This document shows positions 1 through 7,759 of a stretch of DNA of 64,000 nucleotides, piece by piece; position 1 is the first letter of the stretch; the number at the start of each line of letters is the position of its first letter. The translations under genes and the position numbers were made by a program. Source of the DNA: Prauserella_A oleivorans (lineage in GTDB: Bacteria > Actinomycetota > Actinomycetes > Mycobacteriales > Pseudonocardiaceae); NCBI RefSeq assembly GCF_042685745.1, contig NZ_JBHUNT010000001.1, positions 5,146,001 to 5,210,000 of the forward strand, given 5' to 3'. The notes beneath the pieces were generated by a model. The model made no database searches. It had not been told where the DNA came from and worked only from the letters and a program-made list of their open reading frames with translations.

Positions 1-558
1 CAGCTTGGCCCCGGGGTCGACCCTCGGGTCGTCGGTGAACACACCGTCGACGGCCTTGGCCATCAGCACGACGTCGCAGCCGATCTCCAGCGCCCGCTGG
101 GCGGCGGCGGTGTCGGTCGAGAAGTAGGGCATGCCCGTCCCGGCGCCGAAGATGACGACGCGGCCCTTCTCGAGGTGCCGCTCGGCCCGGCGCGGGATGT
201 AGGGCTCGGCGACCTGGCCCATCGTGATGGCGGTCTGCACCCGCGTCGGTACGCCTTCTTTCTCCAGGAAGTCCTGCAGCGCCAGGGAGTTCATGACGGT
301 GCCGAGCATCGCCATGTAGTCGGCGCGGTCCCGGTCGAGGCCGCGCTGAGACAGCTCGGCGCCCCGGAAGAAGTTGCCGCCGCCGATGACGACAGCCATC
401 TGAACGCCGTCCCGCACGACCTCGGCGATCTGCACGGCGACCGAGTGGACGACGTCGGGGTCGACGCCGACCGAGCCCCCGCCGAACATCTCGCCGCCCA
501 GCTTCAGCAGCACCCGGCGGTAACCGCGCCTCGACCTGTCGGTGTCGTCCTCGTTCAT
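1..558 (-). CDS. pyrH: UMP kinase, C-terminus cut by window edge
   Basis: Cytoplasmic UMP kinase converts UMP to UDP in pyrimidine nucleotide synthesis. 186 codons are visible from the ATG at 558; the family is about 240-260 residues, so roughly a quarter is missing. The amino-acid-kinase fold is clear: LLKLGGEMFGG near residues 17-27, the glycine loop GGGNFFRG at 59-66, and DRADYMAMLGTVMN at 77-90, a signature of bacterial PyrH that separates it from aspartokinase or glutamate kinase. It lies downstream of tsf with a strong hairpin between them, the usual rpsB-tsf-pyrH order. Confidence 0.97.
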   Translation of the reverse strand, partial: MNEDDTDRSRRGYRRVLLKLGGEMFGGGSVGVDPDVVHSVAVQIAEVVRDGVQMAVVIGGGNFFRGAELSQRGLDRDRADYMAMLGTVMNSLALQDFLEKEGVPTRVQTAITMGQVAEPYIPRRAERHLEKGRVVIFGAGTGMPYFSTDTAAAQRALEIGCDVVLMAKAVDGVFTDDPRVDPGAKL

Positions 559-612
559 CTCCGACGTCCCCTTCACCCTTCGGGTGCTAGTGCCCTGTGC
601 TGCGGTGTCTCA

Positions 613-657
613 CACATGTGCCCCGCCTCCAAACTGGCGGGAGACGGGGCACATGTG
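613..657 (-). terminator. Hairpin between tsf and pyrH
   Basis: Perfect 13-bp inverted repeat (CACATGTGCCCCG at 613-625, complement at 645-657) with a 19-nt loop, starting about 15 nt after the tsf stop. There is no following U-tract, as is common for actinomycete terminators. It probably terminates or attenuates the rpsB-tsf transcript before pyrH; an RNA-processing site is an alternative. Confidence 0.7.
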
Positions 658-671
658 CCTGCCGATCGAGA

Positions 672-1496
672 CTACGGCTGGCCGACCTCGAAGCGGACGA
701 ACCGGGTCACGGTGACACCGGCCGCGTCGAGCAGCGACTTCACGTTCTTCTTGTTGTCGGTGACAGACGGCTGCTCCAGGAGCACGACGTCCTTGAAGAA
801 CGCGTTGACCTTGCCCTCGATGATCTTGGGCAGGGCCTGCTCCGGCTTGCCCTCCTCGCGAGCGGTCTGCTCGGCGATGCGGCGCTCGTTCTCCACCAGC
901 TCGGCGGGGACGTCGTCGCGGGTCAGGTACTTCGGCTTGAGGGCCGCGACCTGCAGGGCGGCGTTGCGGGCGGCCTCGGCGGCGCCGTCACCCTCGCCGG
1001 TGTACTCGACGAGCACGCCGACCGCCGGGGGCAGGCCCGCACCACGCCGGTGCAGGTACGTGGTGACCTGGCCGTCGAACGACGCGACGCGCCGGACCTC
1101 CAGCTTCTCGCCGATCTTGGCCGAGAGCTCCTGGACGAGCTCGTTGACGGTCTTGCCGTCCACCTCGGCCGCCTTGAGCTTCTCGACGTCGTCGGTGCGC
1201 AGCTTCTTGGCCGCCTCGACGATCTTGTCGGCGAGCTGCTGGAACTCGTCGTTCTTCGCGACGAAGTCCGTCTCGGAGTTGAGCTCGATCAGGACGCCGC
1301 CGTCACCGGCGACGAGGCCCTCGGCGGTCGCGCGCTCGGCACGCTTGCCGACGTCCTTCGCGCCCTTGATGCGCAGGTATTCGACGGCCTTGTCGAAGTC
1401 GCCGTCGCTCTCGTCCAGCGCCTTCTTGCAGTTCATCATGCCGGCGCCGGTGAGTTCGCGGAGGCGCTTGACGTCTGCCGCGGTGTAGTTCGCCAT
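672..1496 (-). CDS. tsf: Elongation factor Ts
   Basis: Nucleotide-exchange factor that regenerates EF-Tu-GTP. 274 residues, normal for actinobacteria. The N-terminal UBA-like domain (about 1-50, containing RLRELTGAGMMNCKKAL) is followed by the TDFVAKNDEF motif at 76-85 that contacts EF-Tu, then the core and dimerisation regions. The ATG at 1496 gives the canonical MANYTAADVK start. rpsB lies 51 bp upstream on the same strand, so the two are probably co-transcribed. Confidence 0.98.
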   Translation of the reverse strand: MANYTAADVKRLRELTGAGMMNCKKALDESDGDFDKAVEYLRIKGAKDVGKRAERATAEGLVAGDGGVLIELNSETDFVAKNDEFQQLADKIVEAAKKLRTDDVEKLKAAEVDGKTVNELVQELSAKIGEKLEVRRVASFDGQVTTYLHRRGAGLPPAVGVLVEYTGEGDGAAEAARNAALQVAALKPKYLTRDDVPAELVENERRIAEQTAREEGKPEQALPKIIEGKVNAFFKDVVLLEQPSVTDNKKNVKSLLDAAGVTVTRFVRFEVGQP

Positions 1497-1547
1497 CGTG
1501 CGTTTCCGTTCTCTGTCGCGGGATGCGCAGGTGGTCGGTGGGTGTTC

Positions 1548-2375
1548 TCAGGAAGCGGAGCTCTGCCCGGCGGTCTGCCCGGCAGCCTCGGAGCCGGCCA
1601 GTAGCTCCTGCTCCCACTCGGGGAGCGGCTCGCCCGACGCGACGGCCTCGGGCTTGTCCTCGCCCTCGGCGGCGGCACCGTTGCGGCCGGAGCGCGCCAT
1701 CAGGCCCGCGGCAGCGGCCTCGGCGACGACCTTGGTCAGCAGCGCGGCCGAGCGGATCGCGTCGTCGTTACCCGGGATCGGGTAGTCGACCTCGTCCGGG
1801 TCGCAGTTGGTGTCCAGGATCGCCACGACCGGAATGTTGAGCTTGCGCGCCTCGCCGACGGCGATGTGCTCCTTCTTGGTGTCCACGATCCAGATGGCGC
1901 TGGGCACCTTGGACATGTCGCGGATACCGCCGAGGGTCTTCTCCAGCTTGTCCTTCTCGCGGGTCAGCGTGAGGATCTCGCGCTTGGTCAGGCCCTGGAA
2001 GCCGCCGGTCTGCTCCTGCGACTCCAGCTCCTTCAGACGCTGCAGGCGCTTGTGGACGGTCTGGAAGTTGGTCAGCATGCCGCCGAGCCAGCGCTGGTTG
2101 ACGAAGGGCATGCCCACGCGCTGCGCCTCGTTGGCGATGGCCTCCTGCGCCTGCTTCTTCGTGCCGACGAACAGGATCGTGCCACCGTGCGCGACCGTCT
2201 CCTTGACGAACTCGAACGCGCGGTCGATGTAGCTCAGCGTCTGCTGCAGGTCGATGATGTAGATGCCGTTGCGCTCAGTGAGGATGTAGCGCTTCATCTT
2301 CGGATTCCAGCGCCGGGTCTGGTGCCCGAAGTGCACGCCGGAATCGAGCAGCTGCTTCATGGTGACGACGGCCAT
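1548..2375 (-). CDS. rpsB: 30S ribosomal protein S2
   Basis: Primary ribosomal protein of the 30S head, 275 residues. The start MAVVTMKQLLDSGVHFGHQT is diagnostic; I chose the ATG at 2375 because it matches the family N-terminus and has an AGAGGTG-type ribosome site upstream. The frame stays open to 2573, but that part is not S2-like. The C-terminus carries an acidic, Ala/Gly-rich tail beyond the core, typical of actinobacteria. First gene of rpsB-tsf(-pyrH); two consensus DnaA boxes lie about 290-315 bp upstream. Confidence 0.98.
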   Translation of the reverse strand: MAVVTMKQLLDSGVHFGHQTRRWNPKMKRYILTERNGIYIIDLQQTLSYIDRAFEFVKETVAHGGTILFVGTKKQAQEAIANEAQRVGMPFVNQRWLGGMLTNFQTVHKRLQRLKELESQEQTGGFQGLTKREILTLTREKDKLEKTLGGIRDMSKVPSAIWIVDTKKEHIAVGEARKLNIPVVAILDTNCDPDEVDYPIPGNDDAIRSAALLTKVVAEAAAAGLMARSGRNGAAAEGEDKPEAVASGEPLPEWEQELLAGSEAAGQTAGQSSAS

Positions 2376-2610
2376 GGCCGGATTCGCACCTCTTCTGTGT
2401 TGGCGTGCCGGGCATCTCGCTCGGCACGCGGACCGGTTGTCGCGACTGGCCGGGTGGTCAGCCGCCCTGGTGCCGTGCCGGGGTCCGGACTCCCGGATCA
2501 CTGTGTCGATCTGGGAGACCGCCGGGCACCGTTGCTCCACACCCGATCGCTCGGGCGGAGCGCGCACGTGCACGCGAAGTCAGCCTGTGAGCACACAGAC
2601 TGCGCCCAAT

Positions 2611-2641
2611 AGTGTACGCCGACCCACTGGTGGTTATCGAA
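2611..2641 (-). promoter_or_regulatory. Weak promoter candidate for rpsB
   Basis: On the minus strand a TACACT (2616-2611) resembles a -10 box, with TTCGAT (2641-2636) as a poor -35 at a 19-nt spacing. The DnaA box pair lies immediately upstream. Purely a consensus reading; the spacing is longer than optimal. Confidence 0.25.
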
Positions 2642-2663
2642 CCGGCGGGCTCGCCGGTGGGAG

Positions 2664-2691
2664 TTGTCCACATCAGGGCCGGTTGTCCACA
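2664..2691 (+). promoter_or_regulatory. Pair of consensus DnaA boxes
   Basis: Two exact TTGTCCACA nonamers in the same orientation, at 2664-2672 and 2683-2691, 19 bp apart. This is the preferred DnaA box described for Streptomyces and mycobacteria. They sit upstream of rpsB-tsf. A mirror-orientation pair occurs at 9750-9776. Confidence 0.65.
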
Positions 2692-3100
2692 GATTCGCCG
2701 CGCGTGGGCTGCTCGGCCGCCCGCGCATCCAGGCTGGCTGCGTGACCGTATTCGGATGGCTCGGCCACCGGCCCGGGCAGGTGGCCAGGCGGGGTTCGGC
2801 AACGACGTCCGGGAAGCCGGCGTCCGGCGCGATGGCCAGACTCGGCGTCCTGACCAGCCATGACGTCCCCAGGCGGCGTGGCCGGCGCTCGTCGGCGGGT
2901 GCGTGTCCGGTCAGCAGGCTCGGGCGCCACTCGGCAGTGGTCGTCCAAGACACGGCAACCACGCATGACCCCGCCGCTCGGCGCCACTCCACACGACACC
3001 GCTCGGCCAGTGGCTGTCGTCCGGCAGCGGCTGGCCCCGGCCGGGCCCGCCCGCACCGCCTGGCCACCCTGCACCGCCTGGCCGCCGGGCACCATTCGGC

Positions 3101-3145
3101 GGTCCGGCGCCGGCCAGCGGTCCGGCGCCGGCCAGCGGTCCGGCG
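3101..3145. repeat. 18-bp tandem repeat
   Basis: GGTCCGGCGCCGGCCAGC is present twice in full (3101-3118, 3119-3136) and begins a third time. It lies just 5' of the chosen LytM-like start. If translated in that gene's frame it reads as a basic RPAVRR-type repeat, which could be a positively charged leader but more likely is untranslated DNA. Confidence 0.85.
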
Positions 3146-3191
3146 ACGCGCAGGGACCGGCAGGCACCACCTCCTGGGCATCTCGTTCGGG

Positions 3192-4529
3192 ATGACGGTC
3201 ACCGCGCTCGCGCTGGTCGGGCTGATGACATGCACCGCGGCGGTGCCGAGCCCGGTGCTCGCCCGGGCGCTTGACGCCGTCTCGGCCGCGAGCCCATCCC
3301 CCGCCGGCACACCGCTCACATCCCCAGCCGAGACAGCGTTCACCTCCCCAGCCGAGACAGCGTTGTCCACCGCCGCCGGCCCGACCTTCACCTCGCCCGC
3401 CGGCCCGACCTTCACCTCGCCCGCCGACGCATCGTTCACATCCCCCGACGGCCCGGCGTCGGTCGCCGTTCCGGCCGCCGACGTTTCACCTACCGCGGCC
3501 ATTCCGACCACCGCGATTCCACGCTCCAAGACCTCACGTGCCGAGGCGGCGCCGGCGCGCGACGCCGCGGCAGCGTCCCTCCACCCTCCGGCTGCCACAC
3601 CGCCGCCGGGCATGGCGGCACCGCCATCCCAGGCCCAAGCCACCACACCGCCGCTTGGCGTGGCAGCAGCCGACCCGCGGATCGTCACACCGCAGGCCCC
3701 AGCCCAGGCACCGTCTGGCGTCAGCGGCCATACGGCGCCACCCGACGGGCAGCCTCGCCGGCTGCGAATCCCCACGATCCCCGGGATCGCGCAGCCCCTG
3801 TTGCTCGGCTTCGGGATCCTCGCTGTCAGCCGGTCGACGACCAGCGCGCCCGGCGGGCACGGCGCCGGGGTCATCGGCTACCTCCTGGGCGAAGTCATCG
3901 ATCCCGCCCTGGTCGACACTTTCGGTCGCCTCGCGTCCGAGACCGCGCAACCGACCGAGCTTCCGGTCTCGGGCCCGCCACCGGTCGCAGGGTCCGCCCT
4001 GCCGACACTGGACGCGCCCCGATATCCGGCCGCGCCGACAAACCTGCCGAGCGCCAGGCACGGCAACACCGCACTGGCGGCACCACCAGACCCGATCACC
4101 GAGCCACGGTTCCGCTGGCCGCTGTCTCCCCGGCCGACCGTGAGCAGACCATTCGATGCTCCGGACACCGACTACGGTCCCGGCCATCGCGGGGTGGACC
4201 TCGCCGCGGTGCCCGGCCAACAGGTGCTGGCAGCCGGGGCAGGCTACGTCGTGTTCGCGGGGACGCTGGCCGGACGCGGCGTGGTGTCGGTCGAACACGA
4301 CGGCGGCCTGCGCACGACCTATGAGCCGGTGCGGCCGACGGTCGCCGCCGGTGACCAGGTGTATCAGGGGCAGGTCATCGGCACGGTGGAACGCGGGCAT
4401 CCCGGCTGTCCGCAGGCGGCGTGTCTGCATTGGGGCGTCCGCCGGGGCACGGAGTACCTCGATCCGCTGAGGCTGGTGATGACGAACGCGGCGATCCGCC
4501 TCAAGCCGTGGCCGGGCAGCGCACCATGA
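3192..4529 (+). CDS. Secreted LytM/M23-like protein with degenerate catalytic site
   Basis: 445 residues from the ATG at 3192, chosen because it gives a hydrophobic signal-like segment (TALALVGLMTCTAAVPSPVL). Residues about 43-86 are 8-residue FTSPA-type repeats, followed by a Pro/Ala-rich linker; the M23 domain occupies roughly 300-440. Zn ligands are seen: H332 and D336 in GHRGVD, and H413 in CLHWG. The two general-base histidines of LytM are replaced: YEP has P379 where YAH is usual, and C411 stands for the first His of HxH. It may therefore be a structural or regulatory LytM protein. Location between rpsB and whiG is typical for actinobacteria. The start could be further upstream. Confidence 0.75.
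   Translation: MTVTALALVGLMTCTAAVPSPVLARALDAVSAASPSPAGTPLTSPAETAFTSPAETALSTAAGPTFTSPAGPTFTSPADASFTSPDGPASVAVPAADVSPTAAIPTTAIPRSKTSRAEAAPARDAAAASLHPPAATPPPGMAAPPSQAQATTPPLGVAAADPRIVTPQAPAQAPSGVSGHTAPPDGQPRRLRIPTIPGIAQPLLLGFGILAVSRSTTSAPGGHGAGVIGYLLGEVIDPALVDTFGRLASETAQPTELPVSGPPPVAGSALPTLDAPRYPAAPTNLPSARHGNTALAAPPDPITEPRFRWPLSPRPTVSRPFDAPDTDYGPGHRGVDLAAVPGQQVLAAGAGYVVFAGTLAGRGVVSVEHDGGLRTTYEPVRPTVAAGDQVYQGQVIGTVERGHPGCPQAACLHWGVRRGTEYLDPLRLVMTNAAIRLKPWPGSAP
3317..3449 (+). repeat. 24-bp intragenic tandem repeats (FTSPA stalk)
   Basis: At least five consecutive 24-bp units (3317-3340, 3341-3364, 3378-3401, 3402-3425, 3426-3449, with a 13-bp interruption after the second) encode variants of an eight-residue Thr/Ser/Pro/Ala unit. 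They lie after the signal segment, as expected for an extended wall-spanning linker. Confidence 0.9.
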
Positions 4530-4558
4530 CTCCGCGACAGTGCCGGGAGGCGGGCCCG

Positions 4559-5455
4559 TCAGACGGTGGCCTGTTCCATCAGTTTGGCGCGCAGGCGGAG
4601 CACGGCGCGCGTATGGAGCTGGCTGACGCGCGACTCGGTCACGCCGAGCACCTTCCCGATCTCGGCGAGCGTGAGGCTTTCGAAGTAGTACAAGCTCACC
4701 ACGATCCGGTCACGCTCACTGAGCTGTGCGATCGCCTCGGCCAGCTGCCGGCGGTTGTCGCGGTCGACCAGGACGGCGGCGGGGTCGACGGCGTCGTCGT
4801 CGGGCAGCGAGTCCACCAGCGAGCCACTGTCCCGTCCCGCGGAGACCAGGTCCTCCAGCGCCACGACACTGGTCAGCCGGAGCTGGTCGTACAGGTCGCG
4901 CAGCTCACCGAGCGAGATGCCCAGCTCGGCCGCGAGTTCCGCGTCGGTGGGTGTGCGGCGCAACCGTGCGCCCAGCCGATCGAGGGCGCGTTCGACCTCG
5001 CGCGCACGGCTGCGCACGACCCGCGGTACCCAGTCCTGCGAGCGCAGATCGTCGAGGATGGCACCGCGAATGCGCTGCATGGCGTAGGTCTCGAAGCGCA
5101 GGCCGCGGTCGGGGTCGAACTTCTCGATCGCGTCGACGAGTCCGAAGATGCCCGACTGGATCAGGTCGGCCACGTCCACGTGCGTGGGCAGGCCCGTACC
5201 CACGCGTCCGGCGACGTACTTGACGAGCGGCGCGTAGTGCAGCACAAGGCGGTCGCGGATGCGCTGCGACGGCGCGCGGGTGAACTCCTGCCACAACGCC
5301 TGGATCGTCGACTCGGCGTCGGCTCCGTCCTGGCGCTGCTCGGTCGGCGGCGGCGCAGTCACCGGCCCACCATTGCCGGGATGGCGGTCCTGCCGCGGCA
5401 CCGTGTCAGCCGTAACTCCACCGACGTCATTGGGCGCGGGGGTGGGTTCGGTCAT
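4559..5455 (-). CDS. whiG: WhiG/FliA-family sigma factor
   Basis: Alternative sigma-70 factor of the FliA/WhiG class; in Streptomyces WhiG controls sporulation, and other genera use related factors for motility or development. 298 residues: disordered N-terminus (1-48), region 2 with DLIQSGIFGLVDAIEKFDP (about 98-116), region 3 around 150-200, and region 4 HTH (about 240-285, TLAEIGKVLGVTESRVSQLH). Its ATG lies inside the 3' end of the recombinase gene (29-bp overlap), so the two are probably co-transcribed. The orthologue call rests on the family plus the rpsB/xerC/dprA neighbourhood. Confidence 0.88.
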   Translation of the reverse strand: MTEPTPAPNDVGGVTADTVPRQDRHPGNGGPVTAPPPTEQRQDGADAESTIQALWQEFTRAPSQRIRDRLVLHYAPLVKYVAGRVGTGLPTHVDVADLIQSGIFGLVDAIEKFDPDRGLRFETYAMQRIRGAILDDLRSQDWVPRVVRSRAREVERALDRLGARLRRTPTDAELAAELGISLGELRDLYDQLRLTSVVALEDLVSAGRDSGSLVDSLPDDDAVDPAAVLVDRDNRRQLAEAIAQLSERDRIVVSLYYFESLTLAEIGKVLGVTESRVSQLHTRAVLRLRAKLMEQATV

Positions 5456-6461
5456 GAATCGCCTTCAGCCGCTCGACGGTCACGTGGGTGTAGAGCTGCG
5501 TCGTGGCTAGCGTAGCGTGACCGAGTAATTCCTGAACGCTGCGGAGGTCGGCTCCACCTTCCAGCAGATGGGTCGCCGCCGAGTGCCGCAGGCCGTGTGG
5601 GCCCATGTCGGCCGCTCCCGGCACCGTTTCCACGGCCTCGTGCACCACTTTCCGCACCGTCCTCGGGTCGATACGCCGTCCCCTGACGCCGAGGAACAAG
5701 GCCGCACCTGACGACCCTGTGGCAAGTCCGGGACGACCCCCCTCGATCCACGCACGCAGCGCGCGCTCGGCAGGTTGCCCGAAGGGCACCATCCGTTCCC
5801 TGCTGCCCTTGCCGAACACCCGCACGACTCGGCGCGAGAATTCCACGTCGTCCACGTCCAAACCACAGAGTTCGGCAACCCGGATGCCGGTCGCGTACAG
5901 CAGTTCCAGCAGCGCGTGGTCCCGGAGCCCGACCGGGTCCCGCTCCGCGGCACCGGCAGCGGAGGCGCGCATGACCTCACCTGCCTGGTCGGGGCGCAGC
6001 ACACCCGGCAGCTTCCGGTGGGCCCGCGGCGCCACCAGCCGTGCGCCCGGGTCGGCCGCGATCAGGCCCTCACGCTGCGCCCACGCGGTGAACGTCCGGG
6101 CCGCCGCGGCGCGTCTGGCCAGTGTGGTGCGGCTACGCCCGCTGCCACGCTGGTCGGCGAGCCAGGCGCGGAGCACGTCGACGTCCAGCCCGTCGAGGCC
6201 GTCCGTACCGCCCGGGCGAGCCTCGTCGGTGTCGTCGCGCTCGACACCGTGCAGGAAACCGAGGAGCGAGACGACGTCACCCAGATACGCCCTGACGGTG
6301 TGGTCGGACAGGCCCCGCTCGGACATCAGATGCCGCTCGTAGTCGTCGACGAGGCCGGCGGCACGCGGCGGCAGCGCGGCCCGGAGCCACCGCAGGTCGG
6401 TACGCCCCCGCGCCGCGCCGGCCCGCCCCCATCCCGGTCCGCGAGCAGTCGATGACGCCAT
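5427..6461 (-). CDS. xerC: Tyrosine recombinase XerC
   Basis: Site-specific recombinase that resolves chromosome dimers at dif with XerD. 344 residues: N-terminal SAM-like core-binding domain (about 35-135) and catalytic domain. All active-site residues are present: R194 (TGIRVAEL), K218 (GKGSRERMVPFG), H289/R292 (HGLRHSAATHLL), H315 (LLGHATLATTQ) and nucleophile Y324. The first 35 residues are basic and poorly conserved, and no clear ribosome site precedes the ATG at 6461, so the start may be further in. It overlaps the sigma-factor gene. Confidence 0.93.
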   Translation of the reverse strand: MASSTARGPGWGRAGAARGRTDLRWLRAALPPRAAGLVDDYERHLMSERGLSDHTVRAYLGDVVSLLGFLHGVERDDTDEARPGGTDGLDGLDVDVLRAWLADQRGSGRSRTTLARRAAAARTFTAWAQREGLIAADPGARLVAPRAHRKLPGVLRPDQAGEVMRASAAGAAERDPVGLRDHALLELLYATGIRVAELCGLDVDDVEFSRRVVRVFGKGSRERMVPFGQPAERALRAWIEGGRPGLATGSSGAALFLGVRGRRIDPRTVRKVVHEAVETVPGAADMGPHGLRHSAATHLLEGGADLRSVQELLGHATLATTQLYTHVTVERLKAIHDRTHPRAQ

Positions 6462-6547
6462 GTGGGCGACGCTGCGCTACGTCACGCCGATGGTCAAGCA
6501 TCGCCACGCCCCCATGATCAACCCGCAACAACCGCGCCTATCGGAAT

Positions 6548-7759
6548 TCATCCATCCGTCCTCACCCTCATGAGTCCCGGGCTGCCGTCTTGACCCGCCC
6601 GGATCCCGGTCTGACCGGACTCCGGATCGGCACCGCTTCGGCTCCGCCGCCAGCCCGACTCGCACCGCTCACTGAGCCCGGCCAGCTCCAGCTCCGGAAG
6701 GAGTGCACGCACCCGAGCCAGCGGGACTCCGGACTCGGTGGCGATGCCCTCGGGCGACTTACCGCGGCGCTCCCCCAGCGCCTCGTGCACCCGCAGTGCC
6801 TGCGGCCCGAGGCCATCGGTCCGTCGGCGCGGACGACCGGCTCCCTCGGGCCGGCTGGTCCCCAGACGGCCGACCGTGTCGAGCACATCGGACGCCGACG
6901 CGACGAGGGTGGCGTGCGCATCCCGGATCAGCTGGTGGCACCCCACCGACGCCGCCGACCCGACCGGTCCAGGCACGGCCATCACCACCTTGCCGAGCGC
7001 TCCCGCCGTGGCCGCCGTGTTGCGCGCACCGCTGCGGCGCCCGGCTTCGACGACGACCGTGCCCGCGGTCAGCGCGGCTATCAGCCGGTTGCGCACGAGG
7101 AAGCGATGGCGGGCAGGCGGCGTGCCGGGCGGGTACTCGCTGACGACGGCACCGCCCGCCGCGACCCGGTTCAACAGCCCGACATGGCCTGCCGGGTATC
7201 CCGCGTCGAGGGCACAGCCGAGCACGGCAACGGTCACGCCGCCAGCCGACAACGCCCCACGATGAGCGGCACCGTCGATCCCGTAGGCCGCCCCGGAGAA
7301 CACGGCGGTCTGCTCATGCGCCAGCGTGTACGCGAGGTCGGCGGCGGTGTGCTCGCCGTACTCCGTGGCCGCCCTGGCCCCGACGATCGCGACGGCGTCG
7401 GTGGCCGCCTCGTCGAGACGCGCGGCGCCACGCACCCACAACGCCAGCGGCGCCGCGACGTCGCGAACACCGCGCCCGGTTGCCACGTCGAGGCAGAGGA
7501 GAGGCCACGCAGGCCACTCGTCGTCCTCCGGGGTCACCAGCCGGTAGCCCTCCCGCGCCGCCCAGGCGAGGTCCTCGCGCGCCAGGTCGAGCTCCCGCCG
7601 CGCCGTGGTCTCCTGGGCGACCGCGTCCGGCACGTCGCCGCGCCGGATCAGCTCGGCGGATTCCACGGGGCCGTGCCGGGCAACGAAGGCGACCACCGCG
7701 GGAGCGGGCGGCTCGGCGACCCGCAGCAGATACGCCCGCGCGAGCCGCTCGGCGCTCAT
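6548..7759 (-). CDS. dprA: DNA processing protein DprA
   Basis: Loads RecA on incoming single-stranded DNA during transformation. 403 residues. The Rossmann-like core shows AIVGARAATEYG (about 123-134), the SGAAYGIDGAAH motif (about 155-166), GCALDAGYP, and FLVRNRLIAALT; a C-terminal winged-helix-like segment (KSPEGIATESGVPLARVRALL) is followed by a basic low-complexity tail of about 45 residues. Its ATG overlaps the comM stop by 4 nt, so translation is coupled. yraN-comM-dprA forms one unit. No comEC or type IV pilus genes are in the window. Confidence 0.95.
   Translation of the reverse strand: MSAERLARAYLLRVAEPPAPAVVAFVARHGPVESAELIRRGDVPDAVAQETTARRELDLAREDLAWAAREGYRLVTPEDDEWPAWPLLCLDVATGRGVRDVAAPLALWVRGAARLDEAATDAVAIVGARAATEYGEHTAADLAYTLAHEQTAVFSGAAYGIDGAAHRGALSAGGVTVAVLGCALDAGYPAGHVGLLNRVAAGGAVVSEYPPGTPPARHRFLVRNRLIAALTAGTVVVEAGRRSGARNTAATAGALGKVVMAVPGPVGSAASVGCHQLIRDAHATLVASASDVLDTVGRLGTSRPEGAGRPRRRTDGLGPQALRVHEALGERRGKSPEGIATESGVPLARVRALLPELELAGLSERCESGWRRSRSGADPESGQTGIRAGQDGSPGLMRVRTDG

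Larger units (their letters stand above)
2376..3191. other. Divergent intergenic region, rpsB leader and LytM-gene upstream region
   Basis: About 815 bp without a well-supported gene. It holds the rpsB leader and promoter area, two DnaA boxes (2664-2691), and GC-rich low-complexity DNA with an 18-bp tandem repeat (3101-3145). The downstream plus-strand frame is open across it from a TTG at 2664, but that TTG is part of a DnaA box, and the predicted peptide is Arg-rich and repetitive. I therefore do not call it coding, though an N-terminal extension of the LytM-like protein cannot be excluded. Confidence 0.6.

Noticed and set aside
2664..3191. N-terminal extension of the LytM-like protein from a TTG
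   Set aside because: The TTG is the first three bases of a DnaA box, and the added 176 residues are Arg-rich and repetitive. Retained only as a possibility in the region entry.
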